Below, in pieces: positions 1 to 5,955 of a stretch of DNA of 31,887 bases. Under the pieces are notes generated by a model. That model worked only from the letters and a program-made list of their open reading frames with translations. It had not been told where the DNA came from and searched no databases. The first letter of the stretch is position 1. Each line of letters begins with the position of its first letter. Both the position numbers and the translations under genes were made by a program. The stretch is from a virus: positions 1 to 31,887 of the IMG/VR virus record IMGVR_UViG_3300021956_000052; one strand, written 5' to 3'.

Positions 1-146
1 CTGCATACACTCAGCTGTTCATTCTGTGCATGACCACAAGGGATGTTTTACTATTACGTTTAATCAAAAACCAACGCAACCAATGATGGATTGTGCTACA
101 TGGGCTTATTCAGAAGTAGGGGAAGTTGAAGACATACATTTTCAAT
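1..146. repeat. Terminal overlap repeat, left copy (circular contig join)
   Basis: Bases 1-126 are identical to 31742-31867. The next 20 bases match with four mismatches (at 127, 133, 134 and 136). Because one open reading frame crosses the join and continues in frame to a stop at 188-190, this is best read as the overlap of a circular or circularly permuted genome, not as two separate genes. The mismatches change the local peptide only from Glu-Asp-Ile-His to Glu-Glu-Leu-His, which looks like real strain variation under selection and not sequencing noise. A true direct terminal repeat is possible but would normally be identical. Confidence 0.9.
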
Positions 147-190
147 ACATTGAAACCGTCATAAACATAGTCAAGGTTGAGATCGAATAA
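1..190 (+). CDS. C-terminal part of a ~103-aa hypothetical protein split by the contig ends
   Basis: This is the end of the gene that starts at 31620. Reading codons from base 2 gives an open frame to TAA at 188-190, and the same frame joins the 31620 start across the repeat. I do not recognise the family. The segment is rich in His and Cys, then turns into an alternating hydrophobic/charged tail (ETVINIVKVEIE) that looks like a beta strand pair. Its stop overlaps the next start as TAATG, so it is translationally coupled to the HTH-Tad2-like gene at 190. It sits between the DUF3310 gene and the Tad2-like array, a typical place for small phage accessory genes. Function unknown. Confidence 0.75.
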   Translation, partial: CIHSAVHSVHDHKGCFTITFNQKPTQPMMDCATWAYSEVGEVEDIHFQYIETVINIVKVEIE

Positions 191-600
191 TGGCACGACC
201 TAGATGCAGTATCGTTGAGGGACGCAGAAGACGTGATGCCATGCTTCAGCGATACGACGAACTGGTAGCCGAAGGGATGCGATGTAAAGATGCATCACGT
301 ACCCTCGGTGTTATGCATACAACTATATGCAAGTGGAAGCGGGAACAACTGCTCCAAGAACGAATCGAGATGCAGGCAGAAGTACAAACAATGGCTAACG
401 GATCATTTGCAGTAGCACTTGAAAAGCTACGTGCTGGCTACATGGTACGCAGGCATGGTGCTTCTTGGTTTCTACAGATTGCAGACAACAAGATATGCCT
501 TTACCTACTTGATGGCGCTGGGAATCGTAGATACAGCCGGGTTGCATCTTTTGGATCTGCTGATGTCCTAGCCATGGACTGGGAAGTGTTTGCCGGATGA
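190..600 (+). CDS. HTH domain fused to a Tad2-like (DUF2829) domain
   Basis: 136 aa. Residues ~10-60 contain a homeodomain-like helix-turn-helix (RYDELVAEGMRCKDASRTLG, then TTICKWKRE), the kind seen in terminase small subunits and transposase N-termini, followed by a charged helix. Residues ~72-133 match the DUF2829 pattern: F-x-x-A-x-x-x-L-x-x-G, then V-R-R, a Trp soon after, and a D-V-L-A-x-DWEV ending. DUF2829 is the family of Tad2, a sponge for Thoeris signalling nucleotides. The start overlaps the previous stop (TAATG) and the stop overlaps the next ATG. An internal Met at residue 68 could yield the second domain alone, but no clear ribosome site precedes it. The fusion is inferred from motifs only. 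Alternatively the N-terminus could be a diverged TerS-like remnant. Confidence 0.7.
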   Translation: MARPRCSIVEGRRRRDAMLQRYDELVAEGMRCKDASRTLGVMHTTICKWKREQLLQERIEMQAEVQTMANGSFAVALEKLRAGYMVRRHGASWFLQIADNKICLYLLDGAGNRRYSRVASFGSADVLAMDWEVFAG

Positions 601-803
601 GATTCGAGCAAGCGTATAGATGGCTAAGGCGTGGTAAGTGTATACGCCGAACTGGCTGGGCTTCCTGTTGCCATATAGAGCACTCACAAGGCGAGCAGGT
701 AAGACACTACAACGGCAGACGATGGCAAGGGTATACCCTTCTGATGCGTGATCTATTCGACGACGAAGGACAACCAAGGGACGATTGGGAGGTAATGAGA
801 TGA
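597..803 (+). CDS. Tad2-like (DUF2829) small protein, array member 2
   Basis: 68 aa. It opens with MRFEQAYRWLRRGKCIRRTGW, the characteristic DUF2829 start (short strand, helix, Gly, basic pair, Trp), and ends with RDLFDDEGQPRDDWEVMR, the usual DWEV terminus. The middle is short and rich in Tyr, Arg and His, which would line a ligand pocket in this fold. Start and stop both overlap neighbouring genes by 4 nt (ATGA), so expression is coupled to the fusion gene upstream and to member 3 downstream. Known Tad2 proteins sequester glycocyclic ADP-ribose-type signals and some bind cyclic oligonucleotides. Whether this short copy binds any ligand is inference. Confidence 0.78.
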   Translation: MRFEQAYRWLRRGKCIRRTGWASCCHIEHSQGEQVRHYNGRRWQGYTLLMRDLFDDEGQPRDDWEVMR

Positions 804-1051
804 ACGGTTTTGATGCAATGGTAAAGATGTCGCAAGGACACAAGGTCAAGCGAAACGTTTGGTCAAACGAAGAATATGTTTACTTAGTAGGTCATCGTGT
901 ACACCTGTCACGAGCTCTTTGTTGGGTTTATTTCCATCAGTACAGACAACCAGGGCAGATGGTAGATGTCTTTCAAGATTTGCTGACACAGATGTTCTTC
1001 AACATGGATTGGATGGTTATTCCAACAGATGCAGCTACGGGAGATAAGTAA
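800..1051 (+). CDS. Tad2-like (DUF2829) small protein, array member 3
   Basis: 83 aa from ATG at 800, chosen because it overlaps the previous stop as ATGA; a TTG at 785 would add five residues with no benefit. It contains FDAMVKMSQGHKVKRNVW at the N-terminus (helix, Gly, Lys-rich turn, Trp) and DLLTQMFFNMDWMVI near the end, matching the DUF2829 frame with the closing DW pair. The central part is aromatic (CWVYFHQY). It is the most diverged of the early members, with Met and Phe replacing the usual acidic residues before DW. The last codons form GGGAGATAAGTAATG, which supplies the ribosome site for member 4. Confidence 0.68.
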   Translation: MNGFDAMVKMSQGHKVKRNVWSNEEYVYLVGHRVHLSRALCWVYFHQYRQPGQMVDVFQDLLTQMFFNMDWMVIPTDAATGDK

Positions 1052-1290
1052 TGAGATTCGGGGAAGTGATTCAAGCCTTGATGGCTGGTGGTGGGAACGC
1101 AGTATGGCGGGAAGACTGGGGAGGTAGCGTATTCCTGCGATACTCCGAACTGTGGAACGTATTCGAACTGCACGGACCGAAGGGACGGGTAACACAGCTG
1201 GAAGAGTTGAGCCTATCCCCTGGTGATTTGTTTGCTAACGACTGGGCACTGGTTGCCATTGATCCAAGAACCGGGGAGGTAGCAAAGTGA
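1051..1290 (+). CDS. Tad2-like (DUF2829) small protein, array member 4
   Basis: 79 aa. It begins MRFGEVIQALMAGGGNAVWR, almost the same opening as the minus-strand member at 24913-25131 (MRFGEVYVRLLEGMSIRR). It continues with EDWGGSVFLRYSE and closes with SPGDLFANDWALVAI, the DUF2829 hallmark of a D-L/I-x-x-x-DW ending, followed by a short tail. The start is in a TAATG overlap with a GGGAGATAAG ribosome site at 1039-1048. The stop overlaps the GTG start of member 5. This is the plus-strand copy most clearly assignable to the family. Ligand and target defence system are not determinable from sequence. Confidence 0.82.
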   Translation: MRFGEVIQALMAGGGNAVWREDWGGSVFLRYSELWNVFELHGPKGRVTQLEELSLSPGDLFANDWALVAIDPRTGEVAK

Positions 1291-1523
1291 CCGGTATAGA
1301 AGCATTGGTAATGAACAAAGCTGGATGGTCTATTTCCTGCAAAACATGGCAAACCAGAAAATGGGCTATTGATGAATCGGATAGTCCTGACGGTGGTGTA
1401 TTTTATTGGATTGAGGCTAACGGATCTTTGGTAAACAGTCCGTATCAAGGATGCACTGAATACGATGTTACTTGTCTTTTTCTAATGGACATTTTGGAAG
1501 GGGAATGGTTTTTAGTTCAATGA
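1287..1523 (+). CDS. Diverged Tad2-like (DUF2829) protein, array member 5
   Basis: 78 aa, GTG start in a GTGA overlap with member 4. The family pattern is weaker: GIEALVMNKAGWSISCKTWQ corresponds to the helix and first Trp, and DILEGEWFLVQ to the closing D-I-L-x-x-x-W, with Glu in place of the Asp of DW. An insertion (ESDSPDGGVFYWIEANGS) lies where the other copies have a short strand pair. Gene order and overlapping starts support common origin with the four copies before it. It could be an unrelated small protein with a chance resemblance. Confidence 0.6.
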   Translation: MTGIEALVMNKAGWSISCKTWQTRKWAIDESDSPDGGVFYWIEANGSLVNSPYQGCTEYDVTCLFLMDILEGEWFLVQ

Positions 1524-1726
1524 TAATCTTCACCCTCGGATTACTGCTGGGCGCTGGGTGCTTGGCTGTCTACAATGAGATGTACACAAGGTGGTTGTAC
1601 GCTGATGTCAAGAGACGAGCGAAACAGCAAGGCATCAGTGAGCGTCAAATGAAAGATGCCCTTGTATGGGCAACCAAAGAGGAAATCGAGGCTAACCTAA
1701 ATGCCAGACCCGCAACCAAACGGTAG
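1520..1726 (+). CDS. Small single-pass membrane protein
   Basis: 68 aa from ATG 1520, chosen because it overlaps the previous stop as ATGA. A longer frame from 1472 would lie wholly inside the upstream gene. Residues 1-19 are a hydrophobic segment (IIFTLGLLLGAGCLAVY) predicted as one transmembrane helix, followed by a basic, helical cytoplasmic tail (RWLYADVKRRAKQQ). No family is recognised. It overlaps the terminase small subunit start by 26 nt. Possible roles include membrane-associated superinfection exclusion or a lysis accessory function, but nothing in the sequence decides this. Confidence 0.65.
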   Translation: MIIFTLGLLLGAGCLAVYNEMYTRWLYADVKRRAKQQGISERQMKDALVWATKEEIEANLNARPATKR

Positions 1727-2075
1727 ACCAACAAAGTACACGCCAGCAACCGTGACTAAGATTACAGATGCTCTGCGAGGTGGTAACACCCGCAGGGCTT
1801 CTTGTGCTGCTGCTGGTATTTCACAAGATACATTCGCCAACTGGCTACGTGAGCATTCGGCTTTTTCGGATGCAGTAGAAAAAGCAGAGGGCGAAGCTGA
1901 ACTCCGCAACCTTGCAGTGATTCAAGATGCCACTAAAACGACATGGCAAGCTGCTGCATGGTGGCTTGAACGGAAGCACAAAGCCGAGTGGTCTAGCAGG
2001 GTAGAGCAGACCGGCGCAGACGGTAGCCCGGTCAAGGTAATCGTGGAGTACGCAGACAAGGCAACTGATGCCTGA
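1701..2075 (+). CDS. terS: Terminase small subunit
   Basis: 124 aa. The N-terminal part GRPTKYTPATVTKITDALRG then GNTRRASCAAAGISQDTFANW is the standard DNA-binding helix-turn-helix of phage terminase small subunits, with the opening GRPTKYTP seen in many of them. The rest is a helical oligomerisation region ending in a short beta tail. Small subunits recognise packaging sites and load the large subunit, encoded just downstream with a start at 2068 that overlaps this stop. The start overlaps the membrane protein gene. Length is normal for the family. Confidence 0.9.
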   Translation: MPDPQPNGRPTKYTPATVTKITDALRGGNTRRASCAAAGISQDTFANWLREHSAFSDAVEKAEGEAELRNLAVIQDATKTTWQAAAWWLERKHKAEWSSRVEQTGADGSPVKVIVEYADKATDA

Positions 2076-3249
2076 CATTCGATTGGTTCTCCCTCGACCA
2101 CATGAAGGACAAAAGGTAATACTGGCACAGGCAAGGCGATACAACGTCCTTGCCTGTGGCTGAGTAGGTAGACGCTTTGGTAAAACAACACTCGGCGGTA
2201 ATTTACTTTCCGCCCCTGTCCTAAAAGATGCGCTTCCCTGTGCGTGGTTTGCACCTACCTACCGATTGCTGGAGGAGGCGTACAACGATCATAAGAGGAT
2301 TTATTCCCCTGTTATCCGGCGAGCTGTGCAGACTCCTGCTCCACGCATTGAACTGATTACCGGGGCAGCGATTGATTACTGGACGCTTGACGACCCTAGC
2401 ACTGTTGCCCGTGGTCGTAAGTACAAGCGCGTCATCATCGATGAAGCCGCAATGGCACGGCATCTAGAGCAAGCCTGGACGGAGGCTATTCGACCAACGC
2501 TAACCGACTACAAGGGGGATGCGTTCTTCCTTAGCACTCCAAAGGGTAGTAACTATTTCAAGAGCCTACACGCCATGGCCGGTGTTGATGATGACTGGAT
2601 GGCATGGCAGATGCCTACAACGGCTAACCCGTGGATAGATCCTACCGAAGTAGACAAGGCTGGTGAGTCTCTGCCGAGCATAGCGTTTAGGCAGGAGTAC
2701 TTGGCAGAGTTCGTCGATGCAGCTGGAGCAAGAATCAAGCGTGAGTGGTTGCGGTACGGTGACTGCCCAGAAGGCTTGCCTACCTATATCGGTGTTGACC
2801 TTGCAATATCTACGAAGTCTGAAGCCGACTACACCGGGGTTGCTGTTGTATCCCGTGGTGAAGATGGCACGATATACGTTAGAGACATCAACCGTACCCG
2901 CGCTGACTTTGCATCCGTGCTACGCTTCATTGAGGCTATGGCTGAAAAGTGGAAGCCCACCATGATTGGCATCGAGCAGGTGCAGTATCAGGCGGCTGTT
3001 GTGCAGGAGCTTCTACGGCGTACCAAACTGCCTATCCGGGGCATTCGCCCAGACCGTGACAAGGTGACCCGCTTTGCGCCTCTGGAAGCCAGATACGAGC
3101 AAAGCCAAGTCATGCATTGCCAAGGGCTCCCGGCTTACTTTGAGGATGAGTTGTTATCCTTCCCCGTTGGTAGGCATGATGACGTGGTAGACGCTCTGGC
3201 TTATGCTTGGCAGGTGTGCGGAACTAAGCGTGGTTGGGGAGCCGTCTAA
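2068..3249 (+). CDS. terL: Terminase large subunit, with in-frame TGA at codon 32
   Basis: Packaging ATPase/nuclease. From ATG 2068 the frame reads LPRPHEGQKVILAQARRYN, a standard TerL N-terminus, then Ala-Cys-Gly, a TGA at 2161-2163, Val-Gly, and RRFGKTTLGG (Walker A). Downstream lie Walker B (VIIDEA, ~122-127), the coupling motif LSTPKGSNYF (~159-168), the RNase-H-like nuclease start GVDLAI, IEQVQYQ, and the metal-binding HDDVVDALAYAW near the end. The total, 393 codons, is normal. No ATG, GTG or TTG start lies between the TGA and TTG 2266, so an initiation after the TGA would lose Walker A. Removing nine bases restores the consensus ACGRRFGKTT exactly. Readthrough, ribosome hopping, a defective allele or a one-base error are all possible. 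Confidence 0.9.
2161..2163 (+). other. In-frame TGA within TerL between Gly-31 and the Walker A residues
   Basis: The codon run is GGC TGA GTA GGT AGA CGC. A glycine codon precedes the stop and a synonymous glycine codon follows six bases later, the arrangement required for peptidyl-tRNA hopping (take-off on GGC, landing on GGT). TGA serves as the normal stop for many other genes here, so general recoding of TGA is excluded. Confidence 0.85.
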
Positions 3250-3268
3250 AATATATATCTCTATACCC

Positions 3269-3298
3269 TTGACGTGTATGCATGTATATACATATACT
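3269..3298 (+). promoter_or_regulatory. Promoter for the moron-like gene at 3326
   Basis: TTGACG at 3269-3274, an 18-bp spacer, and TATACT at 3293-3298. A perfect 12-bp palindrome (ATGTATATACAT, 3282-3293) fills the spacer and is a plausible operator. A GGGAG ribosome site follows at 3312-3316. Confidence 0.75.
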
Positions 3299-3325
3299 CA
3301 CGAGTAAGTAAGGGAGATATGTGTA

Positions 3326-4033
3326 ATGATTGTAAATATCAAAGATGACCCTACGGGTCGCGTTGTGGCTCCTATCAAGCCATCAGTAGAGCCGGAGACG
3401 TTCCAGACAGATCAGGACTTTCAGACATACCTGTCGGAGTTTGAGTCAGTCAAGACAGAATTGTTCAAGCACTACAGTGAGACCATAAAGGTTAAGAATA
3501 CATTTGCTGGCCATTCTCTATCATTAGAGGCACCGCATCCAATGCTTTTGACTGAAGGCGTACAGCTGCGATACAAGAAAAAAGGCACAATCATGGGATG
3601 TGTTGCATTTGAGCCAGAAGGGCTAGATGTAGCTGCATATGCGCTTACCGCATTCAGGATGGAAATGTTTGATCGACTGGCACGCTTGACGGAGATGCGT
3701 GTCAAGAAAAACCTTCAAAGCCTTGCCACACTCAAGCCACTTGGAAAAGCACTCACGATACCGGATGGTCAGAAACTATTTGATGAACTGAAAGACCTCG
3801 TGTTCAGCTGGTACTACAAGCGACCAAGGCAAATCACACCAGAAAATCAACACTTCAGCATTGAAACAAGATTCGAAGAAACTGGTGCGTTTGATGAGGA
3901 CGGAGATCCAGTGTCCATCATGATGGTTGACGTGAAATTTCATCACTGGACATTTTCAATAAAGCAGTTCGATTCAATCGGTCCAGTCGAATCAACCGAA
4001 AGAATCATTTACGCATGGGAAAGACAACTTTGA
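3326..4033 (+). CDS. Unknown protein in a moron-like transcription unit
   Basis: 235 aa, not recognised. The N-terminus is polar and probably flexible (IKPSVEPETFQTDQDFQTYL). The centre is mixed alpha/beta with a basic patch (RYKKKG, RVKKN), and the C-terminus has a strand-rich stretch (SIMMVDVKFHHWTFSIKQF). No signal peptide or membrane helix is seen. It lies between terL and the portal gene, two genes normally adjacent, has its own sigma-70 promoter (3269-3298) and a strong terminator (4069-4092), and its ribosome site is the GGGAGATA type used by early genes here. That layout is the definition of a moron, often a fitness, conversion or anti-defence gene. The function is not inferable from sequence. 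Confidence 0.85.
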   Translation: MIVNIKDDPTGRVVAPIKPSVEPETFQTDQDFQTYLSEFESVKTELFKHYSETIKVKNTFAGHSLSLEAPHPMLLTEGVQLRYKKKGTIMGCVAFEPEGLDVAAYALTAFRMEMFDRLARLTEMRVKKNLQSLATLKPLGKALTIPDGQKLFDELKDLVFSWYYKRPRQITPENQHFSIETRFEETGAFDEDGDPVSIMMVDVKFHHWTFSIKQFDSIGPVESTERIIYAWERQL

Positions 4034-4068
4034 AAACAACAAGAGGTACATTCAACTTGTGAATGCAC

Positions 4069-4092
4069 AGCCCCCGCAAGGGGGCTTTTTTT
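4069..4092 (+). terminator. Rho-independent terminator after the moron-like gene
   Basis: Seven-bp GC-rich stem AGCCCCC/GGGGGCT (4069-4075 with 4080-4086), loop GCAA, then a run of seven T. It isolates the upstream unit from the portal gene, whose promoter starts immediately afterwards. Confidence 0.95.
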
Positions 4093-4096
4093 ATTC

Positions 4097-4113
4097 TGTG
4101 GGATACTGTGGAT
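4097..4113 (+). promoter_or_regulatory. Leaderless late promoter, portal gene
   Basis: TGTGGGATACT at 4097-4107 gives a TGn-extended -10 (TGG then GATACT). Six bases (GTGGAT) separate the hexamer from ATG 4114, so the predicted +1 is the A of the start codon. There is no ribosome-binding site and no recognisable -35 box (the position is occupied by the terminator T-run). Confidence 0.75.
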
Positions 4114-5955
4114 ATGGGTATCTTTGACCGTTTCCTAGGACGCAAAGCAGCTGCGAACCCTACCGCAATGCTTCCGCTCCCATTATCCCAATCTCGTGAT
4201 GTCTACCTTACCGGCTACGGCTCTGGTCAGTTGCAGACATTACTACGCCGAGCATTACCCGGCAGCACCAAAGACTGGGCAAGGATAGCAGGAGACTTAG
4301 GGCTAAACGGTGTCGTGGCTTCCGCCATGGACTGGTACATCAGGAACTGGGCACAGGCTACGCCAGAGGTCATGCGGAAAGTCGATATGCAACAAGCAGA
4401 GCCTATCGAGCATCCAGCCCTTCAGCTCATCGCTCAACCAGATCCGCTGGTTATGGGGTCTCTGTTCTGGGCATGGGTTGTGCAGGACTACAAACTATTC
4501 GGCAATACCTACATTCGGAAGATACGCTCATCCACTCGTGGTACGGTTACCGCTCTCCAGTTCCTTCCGCAGGACATGGTACGACCTGTAGGTAACGGTA
4601 CGAACCCTTTAACGCACTACGTCTATACAACTGATGGACGCTCTTTTGACATCCCTGTATCTGACATCATCCACATCCGGTACGGCAGGGAGCCTAGCGA
4701 TATTCGTCTTGGACGCTCCCCGGTTACCGCTGTACTGCGTGAGATTGCTACAGACAATACGGCATCCACCACAGCCTGGGGATTGCTTGCTAACGGTGCT
4801 ATGCCATCGCTCATCGTTGGACCAGATGCCAAGGATGCAAGCGTAGACCTCAGCATGGACGATGCACGGCAGGTCAAGCGTCAACTGCACGAAGACCTAA
4901 GCGGTGACGGTTCCGGTGGCATCGTTGTCATGACTGGACCTTACAAAATGGATCGTGTTAGCCTTACACCATCCGAGCTTGCTCTGGATTCAGTGAGACG
5001 TGTACCAGAAGAGCGCATCTGCTCGGCTCTTGGCATCAATCCTATGGTCTTGGGTCTTGGCTCTGGTCTTGAGCGTAGCACCTATGCAAATTATGAGCGA
5101 GCGCAACAAGCTGCGTGGGAAGATGGCATGGTGCCTCTACTGCGTACCATCTCTGACGCTTTGACGGCTGACCTTTTGCCAGAGTACCCAGAGACACAAG
5201 AGGGCGATTACATTGTCTTCAATGTTGACAATGTCAGGGCTCTGGCTGATGACCTAGCAGCTGAGGCAGATCGTGCAGAGAAGTTGTACAAGGCTGGAAT
5301 CATTGACCGTGCGGAAGCAAAGCGCATCGCTGGTCTAGAAGCTATCCCAGAAGATGAAGGCGTACTGCATCCAACCGCTATACCGATTCAAGGTGAAGGT
5401 GGCGCACCGCTTGCAGAGACAGCCAATGCGGCTGGTATTCTCATCCGCTCTGGTTACGACCCGGCAAGCGTGACAAGCTTCCTAAACCTGCCAGTACAAC
5501 ACACTGGAGCCGCTCCGGTTACCCTACGGGATGAGGCTAAATCATTCGATCTAAAGTACATCCCGAACGAAGGTATGCAAGAGGCAGCCAGCCGTGCATT
5601 AGCATGGAAGGAAGAAGGCAGAGCCGGTGGTACTCGCGTAGGTCTTGCTCGTGCTAACCAAATCGTGAACGGAGAGAAACTCAGCGAAGACACGATCTTG
5701 CGGATGTATTCGTTTTTCTCAAGGCATGAAGTGGACAAGGAAGCTGAAGGGTTCAATGCTGGGGAAGATGGCTTTCCTTCTGCTGGTCGTGTAGCGTGGG
5801 ACCTCTGGGGCGGTGATGCCGGGTTCTCTTGGGCAACCGCAAAGCGTGACCAGATCATGGGCGAAGGCAAGAGCCTTGACTGTTGCACCCCGGGGGTGGT
5901 GTACAAGTCTCACCCTTTTTACGGGTACGAGATGGACTACATCTCAAACGAGTAA
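4114..5955 (+). CDS. Portal protein (HK97 type) with C-terminal helical module
   Basis: 613 aa from ATG 4114, chosen from the leaderless promoter spacing; an upstream in-frame ATG (4063) would translate the terminator hairpin. MGIFDRFLGRK is a typical portal start. The core includes SAMDWYIRNWAQATPEV, LFGNTYIRKIR, DIIHIRYGREP, and RVPEERICSALGINPMVLGL, all hallmarks of HK97-family portals, which form the dodecameric DNA gate of the head. From about residue 475 the protein carries an extra module (YIPNEGMQEAASRALAWKEE, FFSRHEVDKEAEGF, then a Trp-rich AWDLWGGDAGFSWATAK) seen in other phage head proteins and not part of the basic portal. The last ~24 codons overlap the MuF frame, with two slippery heptamers. 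Confidence 0.93.
   Translation: MGIFDRFLGRKAAANPTAMLPLPLSQSRDVYLTGYGSGQLQTLLRRALPGSTKDWARIAGDLGLNGVVASAMDWYIRNWAQATPEVMRKVDMQQAEPIEHPALQLIAQPDPLVMGSLFWAWVVQDYKLFGNTYIRKIRSSTRGTVTALQFLPQDMVRPVGNGTNPLTHYVYTTDGRSFDIPVSDIIHIRYGREPSDIRLGRSPVTAVLREIATDNTASTTAWGLLANGAMPSLIVGPDAKDASVDLSMDDARQVKRQLHEDLSGDGSGGIVVMTGPYKMDRVSLTPSELALDSVRRVPEERICSALGINPMVLGLGSGLERSTYANYERAQQAAWEDGMVPLLRTISDALTADLLPEYPETQEGDYIVFNVDNVRALADDLAAEADRAEKLYKAGIIDRAEAKRIAGLEAIPEDEGVLHPTAIPIQGEGGAPLAETANAAGILIRSGYDPASVTSFLNLPVQHTGAAPVTLRDEAKSFDLKYIPNEGMQEAASRALAWKEEGRAGGTRVGLARANQIVNGEKLSEDTILRMYSFFSRHEVDKEAEGFNAGEDGFPSAGRVAWDLWGGDAGFSWATAKRDQIMGEGKSLDCCTPGVVYKSHPFYGYEMDYISNE

Noticed and set aside
2068-3249. General reassignment of TGA as sense codon
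   Set aside because: Many genes here end at TGA in overlapping ATGA, GTGA or TTGA junctions, so TGA is a normal stop.
4063-4113. Portal start at ATG 4063
   Set aside because: It would translate the terminator stem, lacks a ribosome site, and homologous portals begin like MGIFDRF. The ATG at 4114 has the leaderless promoter.
5454-5906. A 150-codon minus-strand frame across the portal C-terminus
   Set aside because: It is antisense to a clear domain, with no promoter or ribosome site.
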